From an uncultured Collinsella sp. (GTDB lineage Bacteria > Actinomycetota > Coriobacteriia > Coriobacteriales > Coriobacteriaceae), in NCBI GenBank assembly GCA_900549345.1, contig UROC01000004.1:1-56939 (forward strand): a stretch of 56,939 bases of DNA, read 5' to 3'. The translations under genes were made by a program, and so were the position numbers. Each line of letters begins with the position of its first letter. Position 1 is the stretch's first letter. This document shows positions 18,048-26,137 of this stretch, piece by piece. The notes beneath the pieces are model-generated. The model saw only the letters and a list, made by a program, of their open reading frames with translations. It was not told where the DNA came from and did no database searches.

Positions 18048-18773
18048 TTAGCCGAGGCAAGTCCAGTTGACGGGGGTCGAGCCGTGCTGTTCGAGTAGCC
18101 GATTGGCTGCCGAGAAGGGGCGCGACCCCATAAAAGCGGGGAGTTCTGCCGTGGCACGGTTGGCCGAAAGTGGCGAGGGGTGCGTGGAAGCCAGACAGAA
18201 CTTGCCGCTTGCCTTGCCCGCGCCAGTCGCGGCGAGCTTGCCCTCGACCATCTGCTGGGCAAAGCGGCCCCATGCCAAAAAGACGACCGGTTGGGGCAGC
18301 AGGCAGCAGCGTTCGGTAACATAGTCGGTGAGCGTGCTCCAGCCCAGTTTGGCGTGCGAGTTGGCGGCATGCTCGCGCACGGTGAGCGTGGTGTTGAGGA
18401 GCAGGGCGCCCTGTTGTGCCCAGGGGGTTAGGTCTCCCGTGGCGGGGATGGGGCAGCCCAGATCGGCGTTGAGTTCCTTATAGATGTTGCGCAGGCTCGG
18501 CGGCAGCTTGGCTTGCGTCGCGGGGACCGAGAACGACAGCCCCATGGCCTGGTTGGGTCCGTGATAAGGGTCTTGCCCCAAGATGACAACCTTGACCTGG
18601 TCGGCCGGCGTGTAGGCGAGGGCATTGAGGATGTCGTCTTGTGCCGGGTAGATAGTCTGCTCGGCACGCAAAAGGGCGATGCGCTCGAGCAGCTGGTTCG
18701 TCGTGTCACGTACCGGCTGCGGCGCATCGCCCAACCAAGTTGCTATGTTGCGGTCGCGAGTTACAGCGTCCAT
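18048..18773 (-). CDS. ung: Uracil-DNA glycosylase, family 1
   Basis: 241 residues. Excises uracil from DNA at the start of base-excision repair. The motifs are complete: GQDPYHGP (66-73, catalytic Asp68), the LLLNTTLTV block with the uracil-recognising Asn, and HPSPLSANR with the catalytic His and intercalation loop. Length is typical. Convergent with the SDR gene across a terminator. The start codon follows AAAGGAG. Confidence 0.96.
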   Translation of the reverse strand: MDAVTRDRNIATWLGDAPQPVRDTTNQLLERIALLRAEQTIYPAQDDILNALAYTPADQVKVVILGQDPYHGPNQAMGLSFSVPATQAKLPPSLRNIYKELNADLGCPIPATGDLTPWAQQGALLLNTTLTVREHAANSHAKLGWSTLTDYVTERCCLLPQPVVFLAWGRFAQQMVEGKLAATGAGKASGKFCLASTHPSPLSANRATAELPAFMGSRPFSAANRLLEQHGSTPVNWTCLG

Positions 18774-18861
18774 GGAACTCCTTTATGGCAGATGCTCTGT
18801 TGGCATCTATTGTAAAGGCGCACCGGTTACCTTTATGCCGCGGCTGCAGGGGGAGTGGGGT

Positions 18862-19764
18862 TTACGAGACGTGCTCGGGCGCTGCCGCCATATGAGCATG
18901 TCCATGTGCGCGAAGGCGCGGAAGCTCGACAGTTGCCACCATGACGCCGGTGAGGATGAGGGCGGCGCCAAAGAAGGCGATGGGGCTCAGGACCTCGCCG
19001 ACCAGGAAGAACGAAAAGACGGCGGAGCAGACCGGCTCGAGCGAGAAGGCGAAGCCGGTGGTCTCGGCAGGCACGTGGGGCTGCACGAGCGTCTGGGTGA
19101 TAAAGCCGTAGGCAGAGCAGATGAGTGCGAGGGCAACGACAACGAGGATCTCGCTCGGCGTGCTGGGAAGCGTAAAGCCGCCAAAGGCAAATGCGGCGAT
19201 GCCCGAGAACAGGCCGCCGAAGCCCAGCTGCCAAACACCCAGGGCCAGCGGATCGACTTCCTCGACAAAGCGCTTGGCTACGATAATGTGGCCGGCATAG
19301 ATAAAGGCCGAGAGCAGCATGATGATCGCGCCGGGATTCAGGCTGGTAAAGTCGGCGCCCGAGAGCAGCAGCATACCGCAGGTGACGATGGCGGTTCCGA
19401 TGAGCACCTTGCGCTCGGGGGCGCGACGTAGCAGAGCCGCGTTGGCAAACGGCACGATTACGACCGTCAGGCTCTGCAAAAAGCCGGCGGTTGAGGCGGA
19501 GGTGAGGCTGGAGCCCAGGCACATGCAGGTGAGCTCGGTTGCCATGATGGCGCCGATGATGGCGGAGCGAATCATCACGTCACGGTTGATACGCAGCGCG
19601 TGCTTGTGGAAGAGCAGCAGGCAAGCTGCAAAGGCGATGATGCAGCGCAGCGCAACGATGCTCGGGGCGTTCATGCTGTCCATGCCGATCTTCATAAGGG
19701 GGTACGAAAAGCCCCATGCAACGGGAACGGAAAATGAGAGCGCGATTGCTTTTTTGCGATCCAT
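18862..19764 (-). CDS. EamA/DMT family transporter
   Basis: 300-residue protein with two EamA repeats and about ten TM helices. The second half carries EPVCSAVFSFFLVGEVLSP, a hallmark of these exporters. An AAAGGAG precedes the ATG. It diverges from the LysR gene at 19923, with 158 nt between them, the usual layout of a LysR regulator and its target. Substrate unknown; such pairs often export amino acids or other metabolites. It is not closely alike to the DMT at 11331. Confidence 0.87.
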   Translation of the reverse strand: MDRKKAIALSFSVPVAWGFSYPLMKIGMDSMNAPSIVALRCIIAFAACLLLFHKHALRINRDVMIRSAIIGAIMATELTCMCLGSSLTSASTAGFLQSLTVVIVPFANAALLRRAPERKVLIGTAIVTCGMLLLSGADFTSLNPGAIIMLLSAFIYAGHIIVAKRFVEEVDPLALGVWQLGFGGLFSGIAAFAFGGFTLPSTPSEILVVVALALICSAYGFITQTLVQPHVPAETTGFAFSLEPVCSAVFSFFLVGEVLSPIAFFGAALILTGVMVATVELPRLRAHGHAHMAAAPEHVS

Positions 19765-19922
19765 GGGACTCCTTTTGTTACAGAACGGTTTCGCAAAAAG
19801 GATTCTGCTCCCAGATATGGATGTAGTAAAGCGAATGTATCTTCAGTATGATTAAGAAATGCTAATGTTGGCGGGAAAAGCCCTGGCAAAACGTTTTACG
19901 GCTGCATTGATATGGAGGCACG

Positions 19923-20789
19923 ATGGCATCGCGGTATCAGATTGTTTGTATGGTGGTCGATCGCGGCAGTCTTAAGGGCGCGGCGGACGAGCTGGGCTAT
20001 ACGCAAAGTGCGGTGAGCCAGGCCGTCAAGGCGCTCGAGCGCGAGCTGGGTACCACGCTTATCGAGCGCGGCAAGCAGGGTGTCTCGCTTACGCGCGACG
20101 GTAAGCAGTATCTGCCGTATCTGCGCCAGATCGTAACTGCCGAGGCCGAGCTCGAGGGCAAACGCCAGGAGTTGCTGGGACTCTCCTCGACCGATATTCG
20201 CATTGCGACGTTTACCAACGTGAGCCGTACCGTGTTGCCGCGCGTGATTCGCGACTTTGGGGCCCTGCACCCGGGCGTGCACTTTACCCTCAAGCAGGGC
20301 GATTACACGCGCAACGCTCAGTGGGTGCACGATGGCGTGGTTGACTTTTGCTTTACGGCGCGCGGATTTACCGCTGGGCTCGAGAAGCGCGTGGTCTATC
20401 ACGACGAGTTGGTGGCGCTGCTGCCGACCGCGCATCCGCTGACGGCAAAGGAAAAGGTGACGCTCGCCGACCTGGCGTCCGAGCCGTTTGTGCTGCTGGA
20501 TGAGGGCGAACAGAGCCTGGTGCTCGATGCATTCGCGGCGCATGGGCTGTCGCCGCACGTGACGAGCGAGGTGACCGACGACTACACCATCATGGCGATG
20601 GTGGAGGAGGGCCTAGGCGTGAGCATGCTGTATCGCCGTACCGTCGAGGGCATGCAGGCCGATATTCGCGTACGTCCCATCGTGCATGCCCCCTCGCGCG
20701 ACGTAGTGGCGGCCTGGCGCAGCTGGGACACCATGCCTATCGCCACGAGGCGCTTTATCGACTATATGAGCTCGCATATTGTCAATTAA
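19923..20789 (+). CDS. LysR family transcriptional regulator
   Basis: 288 residues. N-terminal winged helix (VCMVVDRGSLKGAADELGYTQSAVSQAVKALERELGTTLIERG) and a C-terminal type 2 periplasmic-binding-like effector domain (from about residue 90). It is divergent from the DMT transporter at 18862, which is its most likely target. The 158-nt intergenic region is AT-richer than its surroundings; no unambiguous T-N11-A box stands out. The ATG follows GGAGG. Confidence 0.9.
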   Translation: MASRYQIVCMVVDRGSLKGAADELGYTQSAVSQAVKALERELGTTLIERGKQGVSLTRDGKQYLPYLRQIVTAEAELEGKRQELLGLSSTDIRIATFTNVSRTVLPRVIRDFGALHPGVHFTLKQGDYTRNAQWVHDGVVDFCFTARGFTAGLEKRVVYHDELVALLPTAHPLTAKEKVTLADLASEPFVLLDEGEQSLVLDAFAAHGLSPHVTSEVTDDYTIMAMVEEGLGVSMLYRRTVEGMQADIRVRPIVHAPSRDVVAAWRSWDTMPIATRRFIDYMSSHIVN

Positions 20790-20816
20790 TGACTGGCGTG
20801 ACGTTGAGCGTGGTGA

Positions 20817-22199
20817 TTAGCGGGCTGTCGCTTTGGCTTGTGCTAGACGGTAGGTGCGTGCCGGGTGGCAGAGCAATACCGCCACGACCATAAAGAACGC
20901 CGTGGTGCCCAGGCTGATGGGGTAGACCATCATGATGTTCGCAAAGGTGCGGAAGTTCGGGAACACGCAGAAGACCCAATAGAAGCGAATACCGCAGACG
21001 CAGATCATGGTGATGAGGGCGGGCATGAGCGAGATGCCAAAGCCGCGCAGGTAACCGGACATGTTTTCGTAGAACATGCTAAAGGCGTATGCCGGGAAGA
21101 TCGAGCACACGCGGATATAGCCGATCGAGACGATGTTGGGATCGCTGTTAAAGAGCGCCAGGATCTCGCGCCCCAGACCGACGATGATGACGATGGTGGT
21201 GAGCGCGACGATACCGCCTTCGACCAGGCAGACCTTGAGCGTCTTGGTGCAGCGGTCGATCTGGCGAGCGCCGTGGTTTTGTCCCACAAAGGTGGTGCAG
21301 GCCTGGCTAAAGCTGTTGAGTAGGTTGTAGCACACATACTCCAGGCTCATAGCGGCGCTGGATGCCGCCATGACCTCGGTACCCAGGCTGTTGATGGCGG
21401 ACTGGATGATGATGTTGGCGACGGCAAAGACGGCGCTTTGGATGCCGGCGGGCAGGCCGATCTTGACGATGCGCTTGAGGGCGACGGGGTCGATAGCCAG
21501 ATCGCGCAGGGTGACGCGGACGACGGAATCGGTCTTGAGCAGACGGATAAAGAGCGTGACTGCGCTGACGGTATAGGCGATGGCGGTGGCGATGGCGACA
21601 CCCGCGACGCCTCAGTGGAGCACGGGGACAAAGATGAGGTCCAGGCCAATGTTGAGGACGGTGGACACGGCAAGCGCCTGCAGCGGCATGCGGGTGATGC
21701 CGACGGAGCGGAAGATTGCGGCCTCAAAGTTGTAGAGCAAGATCGAGGGCATGCTGAGCAAAAAGACGCGCAGGTAGAGCGAAGCGAGCGGCATGGTTTC
21801 GGCGGGGACGTTGAGCGCGGCGAGCATAGGCTCGGCAAAGATCTCGCCCAGTGCGATGACGACAAAGCCCACGAGTGCCATCAGAATCGAGGTATGGACG
21901 GCGCGCTTGACCATGTTCTGATCGTTGCGACCGATGGCGTTGGCGATGACCACGTTGGAGCCAAGCGACATGCCAATAAACAGGTTGAGCATAAGACTGG
22001 TAAGCGGAACATTGGAGCCGACCGCTGCCATGGCGAGGGTTCCCTGGTCGCCCGAGAAATTACCGATGATGACCGTGGCGATGAGGTTCGACAGCTGCTC
22101 TAAGATGCTCGTGGCGGCCACGGGGAAGGCGAACAGGGGAATATTGCGCCACAGCGAGCCGGTGGTCATGTCAATGTGCTTGGACGCGGTATCAGTCAT
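20817..22199 (-). pseudogene. MATE family efflux transporter interrupted by one in-frame TGA
   Basis: A continuous frame of 460 sense codons plus stop encodes a full-length, 12-helix MATE (NorM/DinF-like) Na+ or H+ driven exporter, except for a TGA at 21614-21612. Residues before it read FVPVLH and after it GVAGVAIATAIAY. MATE proteins commonly have HWGVAG here, so the codon is most simply TGG (Trp) changed to TGA. No other stop or frameshift exists in either half, and the downstream part still reads as good MATE sequence, so the lesion is recent, a sequencing error, or suppressed. As it stands, only the first 195 residues would be made. Confidence 0.88.
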
Positions 22200-22261
22200 A
22201 CGCTCTCAATCTCTAATATGCGATTCGCTAGATATTTGCGCAGACGATGATACTCCTAATC

Positions 22262-22377
22262 GACTAGTCGGCACTTAGGGACGTTCCTTTTCTGCCGGCA
22301 GCTGGGGACACTTCTTCAGAATAGTCATTGGGGACGTTCTTAAATGACTAGTCGAACAAGAACGTCCCCAATGACGA
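22262..22377. repeat. Second cluster of GGGAC-core hairpin elements
   Basis: Contains GGCACTTAGGGACGTTCC (22270-22287), GGGGACACTTC, ATTGGGGACGTTCTTAAA with a perfect 8-bp stem TAGTCATT/AATGACTA (22322-22350), and an inverted partial copy at 22355-22377. The first and third units are nearly identical to those at 8580-8647, about 13.7 kb away. The cluster fills the gap between the MATE and rlmA-like genes. Confidence 0.78.
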
Positions 22378-22434
22378 GGTGGGGGTGGCGTGCGACAATG
22401 GTGGGCGTTGTGTTGTCCGCGCTAAGGAGTTGCC

Positions 22435-23247
22435 ATGTTGTTGTGTCCCGTTTGCCATAAGCCGTTGGTGGACGACGAGCGCGGTGCTGCATGCGCGGGC
22501 GGACACCGGTTTGACCGTGCGCGCGAGGGCTATCTGTATCTGCTGCGCTCGTCCAAGAGCGGTGACTCCATGGGCGATCCCAAGTCGCAGGCGCGCAGCC
22601 GTCGCGACTTTCTGAACCGTGGATACTATGCGCCGCTGCGCGATGCGATGGTCGAGCTGGTGCACGAGCGGGCGGCAGAGCATGGGGTGTCTACGGGCGG
22701 CCCCATGACCTTGCTCGATATTTGCTGTGGCGAGGGCTACTACACCAGCGCCATGGGTGCGGTGCCGGGCGTGGAGGTTTACGGGTTCGACTTGGGCAAA
22801 GAGATGGTTCGCCTGGCCGCCAAGCGCGGCGATGCGACCTACTTCGTGGCCAATATGAAGGATATCCCTGTGGCTGATGGTGCCTTCGATATGGTGACCG
22901 AGCTCTTCGCCCCCTTTAACGAGCGCGAGTTTGCCCGCGTGCTGGCGCCAGAGGGCTCGCTCTACACCGTGGTGCCGGGCGCCCGTCATCTCTTTGGGCT
23001 CAAGGAGGTGCTCTACGACACGCCGTACCTTAACGACGAGAAGCTGCCGAAGACAACCGAGCTCGAGTTGGTGGGAACGCAGCGGGTGTCTGCGAACATT
23101 ACGCTCCAGACGCAGGCCGATATCGAGGCGGTGTTTCAGATGACGCCGTACTACTACCGCACGCGCCCTGCCGACAAAGAGCGCTTGGCAAACCTGGACA
23201 CCCTTCAGACCGATATCGACTTCATCATTGCCGAGTACCGCCACTAA
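22435..23247 (+). CDS. rlmA: RlmA-like 23S rRNA (guanine-N1) methyltransferase
   Basis: 270 residues. The N-terminal zinc ribbon CPVCHKPL...CAGGHRFDRAREGYLYLL is the hallmark of the RlmA (RrmA/TlrB) family; the rest is a Rossmann SAM-methyltransferase with LLDICCGEGYYTSAM as motif I. Targets are G745 or G748 of 23S rRNA in helix 35; G748 methylation gives tylosin resistance in streptomycetes. Which position is used cannot be read from sequence. Preceded by TGCGACAAT (-10-like, 22391-22399) and AAGGAG. Confidence 0.85.
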   Translation: MLLCPVCHKPLVDDERGAACAGGHRFDRAREGYLYLLRSSKSGDSMGDPKSQARSRRDFLNRGYYAPLRDAMVELVHERAAEHGVSTGGPMTLLDICCGEGYYTSAMGAVPGVEVYGFDLGKEMVRLAAKRGDATYFVANMKDIPVADGAFDMVTELFAPFNEREFARVLAPEGSLYTVVPGARHLFGLKEVLYDTPYLNDEKLPKTTELELVGTQRVSANITLQTQADIEAVFQMTPYYYRTRPADKERLANLDTLQTDIDFIIAEYRH

Positions 23248-23303
23248 CCTACCAAAAAGGGACAGGTTTATTTTGGCAGGTTTTATCTGGGCAAACGTAA
23301 AGG
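23248..23303. repeat. GGGAC-core element, CCTGCC-stem subfamily
   Basis: Starts on the base after the rlmA-like stop codon. A 33-nt hairpin (23248-23280) with arms CCTACCAAAA/TTTTGGCAGG, one mismatch, and a loop holding GGGACAGG, followed by a conserved tail TTTTATCTGGGCAAACGTAAAG. The same unit, tail included, recurs inverted at 43733-43792. Confidence 0.8.
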
Positions 23304-23338
23304 GCCGACCGCGGAGATGCGCGATCGGCCCTTTTTAG
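23299..23338. terminator. Bidirectional intrinsic terminator
   Basis: Stem AAAGGGCCGACCGCG / CGCGATCGGCCCTTT (one mismatch) with an AGAT-type loop and T-tracts on both strands. It separates the convergent rlmA-like gene and the membrane protein gene. Confidence 0.85.
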
Positions 23339-23373
23339 TTGCTTGGATGTAGGGGTCAGTGGAAGGCAAGTGC

Positions 23374-23775
23374 CTACAGGCGATCCTTGTTCTCGGCTTT
23401 AACGGCGTGAGCCTGCTGAACAAAGAACAGGTCGTACACCACGATGACAAAGGCGCCAAAGTTGATGGCGTCGCCGCCAAACGCGGGAAGCGTGAGCACG
23501 GCCTGCGCAATCGTGGCGATTGCGGCGACGATGCCGAGCTTAAACGCGCCATCCACCTGCGAAGGCTTGTTGGCGCCCTTGATGCCCGCAACACCTGCGG
23601 CAAGATCGACAAGACCCTTGATGACAAGTACGGCCGCGGCGAGCATGGCGTTCGGCCCGTACGTGGAATCGAGACTGCCTCGGGCGATGCCGACGCCGGC
23701 GATGACGAGGCTGGCGATGCCCAAAACAAAGTAAATGAGGGCAAGGATTTTGAGTGTCTTGCGAGCGTAGCTCAT
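23374..23775 (-). CDS. Small four-TM membrane protein, function unknown
   Basis: 133 residues from the ATG at 23775, which has AAAGGA upstream; the frame is open for 60 more codons, but those look unlike a protein start. Four hydrophobic segments are visible (about residues 10-30, 43-62, 75-97, 103-122), beginning MSYARKTLKILALIYFVLGIASL. It resembles small hypothetical membrane proteins common in gut Actinobacteria. I cannot assign a function; no enzyme motif is present. Ends at the shared terminator. Confidence 0.75.
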   Translation of the reverse strand: MSYARKTLKILALIYFVLGIASLVIAGVGIARGSLDSTYGPNAMLAAAVLVIKGLVDLAAGVAGIKGANKPSQVDGAFKLGIVAAIATIAQAVLTLPAFGGDAINFGAFVIVVYDLFFVQQAHAVKAENKDRL

Positions 23776-24008
23776 GGCTGGATCCTTTCGATACGAGTAC
23801 GCCAACCTGGCGCACCTCATGTGCTGCACATATGGTGAAGCACATTGTAGTTCAACGCGGCGATGCATGCGCCTGAAAGCGCCTTGAGCCCGCGCAGCCC
23901 AACCCAACCTTTCAAAAAGGAAAGCTGGACGTAAGCCAAATCGATGGCAGCTCATGTGCGGCGCTGCGATGATGAGGTCGTGACAAGGAGTTGGCCTAAG
24001 GAGGAGCC

Positions 24009-24152
24009 ATGATGTACGGAACAGGGCAAGTGCGTGAACCGCGGTCGTTGGGAAGGCGCATGGGCGATTCTGTGATCGCTGCCGTGTGCACGGGATTGAT
24101 GGCGGTGCTTTGCATTGGGATGCTGTGGACCATGTCGCGTGTGGGACAATAG
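24009..24152 (+). CDS. Small membrane protein of 47 residues
   Basis: Short ORF with a near-perfect Shine-Dalgarno (TAAGGAGGAGCC just before ATG). The product starts MMYGTGQVREPRSLGRRMGD and then has one hydrophobic helix (about residues 21-42, SVIAAVCTGLMAVLCIGMLW), so a single-pass membrane protein with a basic N-terminal tail is predicted. It ends inside the TGGGACAAT element thought to be the -10 box of rsmJ, 63 nt before the rsmJ ATG. Function unknown. The quality of the ribosome binding site is the main reason for calling it. Confidence 0.6.
   Translation: MMYGTGQVREPRSLGRRMGDSVIAAVCTGLMAVLCIGMLWTMSRVGQ
24145..24150 (+). promoter_or_regulatory. Candidate -10 box (GACAAT) for rsmJ
   Basis: TGGGACAAT, identical to the element before the K+ channel gene, 66 nt upstream of the rsmJ ATG and overlapping the last codons of the 47-residue ORF. 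Confidence 0.4.
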
Positions 24153-24215
24153 CGGACGGTTGGGTGCCAACTGAGGTGGCGCTCGCGTATTCGTTTTGCT
24201 TGTTAAGGAGTGTCC

Positions 24216-24920
24216 ATGGGCGTCGTCGATCCCTTTTCTGTTGCTCGGGCCGCAGGGCTTGAGCTGACCGAGAAGCCCGAGGGCCTTACGCTCACCGATG
24301 GCACGATGGAGCTACGCGCCGATTTTGGTCGCATGCGCCCACGGCTCAAGCAGGGTCGTCTGCAGCAAGAGCTGCTGGTGAAGGCTGCGCGCACAAAAGG
24401 CATCGAGCAGCCATGGGCGATTGACGCCACGGCAGGCTTTGGCGAGGATTCGCTGCTGCTGGCGGCCGCGGGCTTTACCGTCGATTTGTATGAACAGGAT
24501 TGTGTGATCGCGGCGCTCCTCAAGGATGCCTTGGATCGCGCGGCAGATGATTCGGCGCTTGCGGCTACCGTGTCGCGCATGCGTTTGCATGCGGGCGAGG
24601 ACAGCATCGCCGGCCTTCGCCATACAGCTGGGCTGATCGGGCAGGGCGAGCTCGCGACTCCCGACGTGGTTTATCTGGACCCCATGTTTCCCGAGCGCAC
24701 CAAGAGCGCGGCGGTCAAAAAGAAGTTCCAACTCTTGCACCATCTGGAACAGCCGTGCGCCGATGAGAGGGCACTGATCGAAGCCGCGCTTGCGGTGCGG
24801 CCGCGCAAGGTCGTTATCAAGCGTCCGGTGAAGGGGCCGCTGCTTGCCGGCGTTAAGCCGAGCTATCAGCTGGCGGGCAAGGCCGTTCGCTACGATGTCT
24901 TGGTGCCGCCGCGCCCGTAG
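24216..24920 (+). CDS. rsmJ: 16S rRNA (guanine-1516-N2) methyltransferase RsmJ-like
   Basis: 234-residue SAM-dependent methyltransferase of the RsmJ family. Visible are the substrate-side block DFGRMRPRLKQGRLQQELL, motif I DATAGFGEDSLLLAAAGF, the YLDPMFPERTKSAAVKKK catalytic region, and VIKRPVKGPLL near the C-terminus, all typical of RsmJ. The ATG at 24216 is five bases after AAGGAG; a GTG two codons earlier lies over that site. It methylates G1516 of 16S rRNA in E. coli; the activity is assumed here by family. Confidence 0.88.
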   Translation: MGVVDPFSVARAAGLELTEKPEGLTLTDGTMELRADFGRMRPRLKQGRLQQELLVKAARTKGIEQPWAIDATAGFGEDSLLLAAAGFTVDLYEQDCVIAALLKDALDRAADDSALAATVSRMRLHAGEDSIAGLRHTAGLIGQGELATPDVVYLDPMFPERTKSAAVKKKFQLLHHLEQPCADERALIEAALAVRPRKVVIKRPVKGPLLAGVKPSYQLAGKAVRYDVLVPPRP

Positions 24921-24968
24921 CTTGCGTGCGATGGCCGGCGCTTCGTCAGCGCCGTGCCGATGCGGGAC

Positions 24969-25265
24969 CTATTTCCAGGGGTGCGACGTCAGATGCCATC
25001 CGCCGCAGTATTCGCATTTGTAGCAGGCAAGGCCGCGCCGCCCGCGGTTTTCGCAGTCGGCCATAACGGCCTCGGCCTCGGCGCGTGTGTCGTAACGGTT
25101 TTTGCGTTCGCACGACTTGTAGCGCCAGGCTTCATCGCGCTCGGCGTCCAGGGCGTCGCGGCGCTCGTCTTCGTGTGCAAACAGGTCGCTCATATCGCCG
25201 CCCGTGGCAGCGCCCAAAAACTCGCTTTTGGCTTTTGACCAGGCGGCTCGCTTTTTGCTCCCCAT
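24969..25265 (-). CDS. Small zinc-ribbon-like protein with CxYCGxWH ending
   Basis: 98 residues. The C-terminal half has CERKNRYDTRAEAEA, then CYKCEYCGGWHLTS, a compact Cys/His cluster expected to bind zinc. Similar short proteins ending in a YCGxWHLT motif occur in Actinobacteria and phages without known function. The N-terminus is basic (MGSKKRAAWSKAKSEF), compatible with nucleic acid binding. The ATG at 25265 has GAGGGG ten bases upstream; a TTG seven codons earlier is possible. It diverges from the GNAT gene, sharing the TTGGTATCA inverted repeat in between. Confidence 0.65.
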   Translation of the reverse strand: MGSKKRAAWSKAKSEFLGAATGGDMSDLFAHEDERRDALDAERDEAWRYKSCERKNRYDTRAEAEAVMADCENRGRRGLACYKCEYCGGWHLTSHPWK

Positions 25266-25289
25266 CTGCTTCGCGCCCCTCTCCAAACG

Positions 25290-25321
25290 TTGGTATCATT
25301 GCTCAATCAAAGTGATACCAA
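25290..25321. promoter_or_regulatory. Inverted repeat TTGGTATCA between divergent genes
   Basis: Perfect 9-bp inverted repeat TTGGTATCA (25290-25298) / TGATACCAA (25313-25321) with a 14-nt spacer, midway between the zinc-ribbon gene and the GNAT gene. Each arm holds TATCA preceded by TGG, so the two arms could serve as extended -10 elements of overlapping divergent promoters, or form an operator. TTGGTAT also recurs three times at 28171-28200. Confidence 0.5.
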
Positions 25322-25339
25322 TAAACGTGAGGTCGCCGC

Positions 25340-25831
25340 GTGATGATCAGAAAAACCCTCGATACCGACATTCCCGCCGTCATGGCTATCTATGACGCGG
25401 CCCGCGCCTTTATGCGCGCGCATGGTAACGCCACGCAGTGGCCCGAGGGCACGCCTTCGGCCGAGCAGTTGGCTGCCGATATTGCCGCTGGTGGCAGTTA
25501 CGTGTGCGAAGTCGATGGCCGCGTGGTGGCGACGTTTGCCTTTTTGCCGGGCCCGGACGAGTGCTATGACGTCATTGAGGACGGGCAATGGCGCAGCGAC
25601 ACTCCGTATGCCGTGCTGCATCGCGTGGCATCCGACGGCACCGTGCACGGTATCGCGGCGGCGATGTTTGCCTTTGCCAAGGAATGCGCCGACCATCTGC
25701 GTATTGACACGCACGAGGACAACTTGCCCATGCAGGGCGCCATCGCCAAGGCGGGGTTCGAGCGTGTCGGTATCGTCTATGTGTCCGACGGCACGGCGCG
25801 TGTCGCGTTTGATTGGCTGCGCGAGGCGTAG
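25340..25831 (+). CDS. GNAT family N-acetyltransferase
   Basis: 163 residues with the GNAT fold order: IRKTLDTDIPAVMAIYDAARAF (alpha 1), VDGRVVATFAFLPG (beta 4 region), HGIAAAMFAFAKECADHLRIDTHEDNLPMQGAIAKAGFERVGIVYV (acetyl-CoA and C-terminal motif with the NLPMQ..KAGF signature). The start is GTG at 25340 or the adjoining ATG at 25343, both served by GTGAGG. The substrate is unknown. A strong terminator follows. Confidence 0.85.
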   Translation: MMIRKTLDTDIPAVMAIYDAARAFMRAHGNATQWPEGTPSAEQLAADIAAGGSYVCEVDGRVVATFAFLPGPDECYDVIEDGQWRSDTPYAVLHRVASDGTVHGIAAAMFAFAKECADHLRIDTHEDNLPMQGAIAKAGFERVGIVYVSDGTARVAFDWLREA

Positions 25832-25865
25832 GAGCCAAGGCACGTATCATCACCCAGCTCAAATA

Positions 25866-25893
25866 AAAAATGGCCCCGAGTGGGGCCATTTTT
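25866..25893 (+). terminator. Intrinsic terminator after the GNAT gene
   Basis: TGGCCCC / GGGGCCA stem (25871-25877 with 25882-25888), GAGT loop, flanked by AAAAA and TTTTT, so it works in either direction. Confidence 0.9.
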
Positions 25894-25897
25894 GGTA

Positions 25898-26137
25898 AAA
25901 CGCGTCGTTGTGGGACTCGCATTGTTACCGCCCCAGATGAACCCGGGCAGACAAAAAGGGGAGGTGCCGGCTTTCGCAAGGCGCGAACCTACGAAAATCG
26001 CCGCGCGGCAACGCGGGGCGATGAGCTCGGTCGGGGGATAGGGCCCGCTTCGCCCGCCGGCCCGTAAATTGTATCATCCAGTGTGGAACGAGAGCGCCCG
26101 TTGCCGCGTGCGATGGGCTTGCGATAAGAGGAGAGCC
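25898..26137 (+). other. Leader region of the TetM-like GTPase gene, no gene called
   Basis: About 240 nt without a convincing gene. A 25-codon frame beginning GTG at 25962 after AGGGGAG could be a leader peptide, as seen before tetracycline-protection genes, but its codons are not distinctive. GGGCCCGCTTCGCCC and GCCGGCCC around 26040-26066 can form a GC-rich hairpin, followed by TTGTATCAT (possible -10). An attenuator is possible, not shown. Confidence 0.3.

Noticed and set aside
16564..18273. Minus-strand ORF of 569 codons opposite the transporter and SDR genes
   Set aside because: It crosses two real genes and a terminator, and its composition is that of a non-coding frame.
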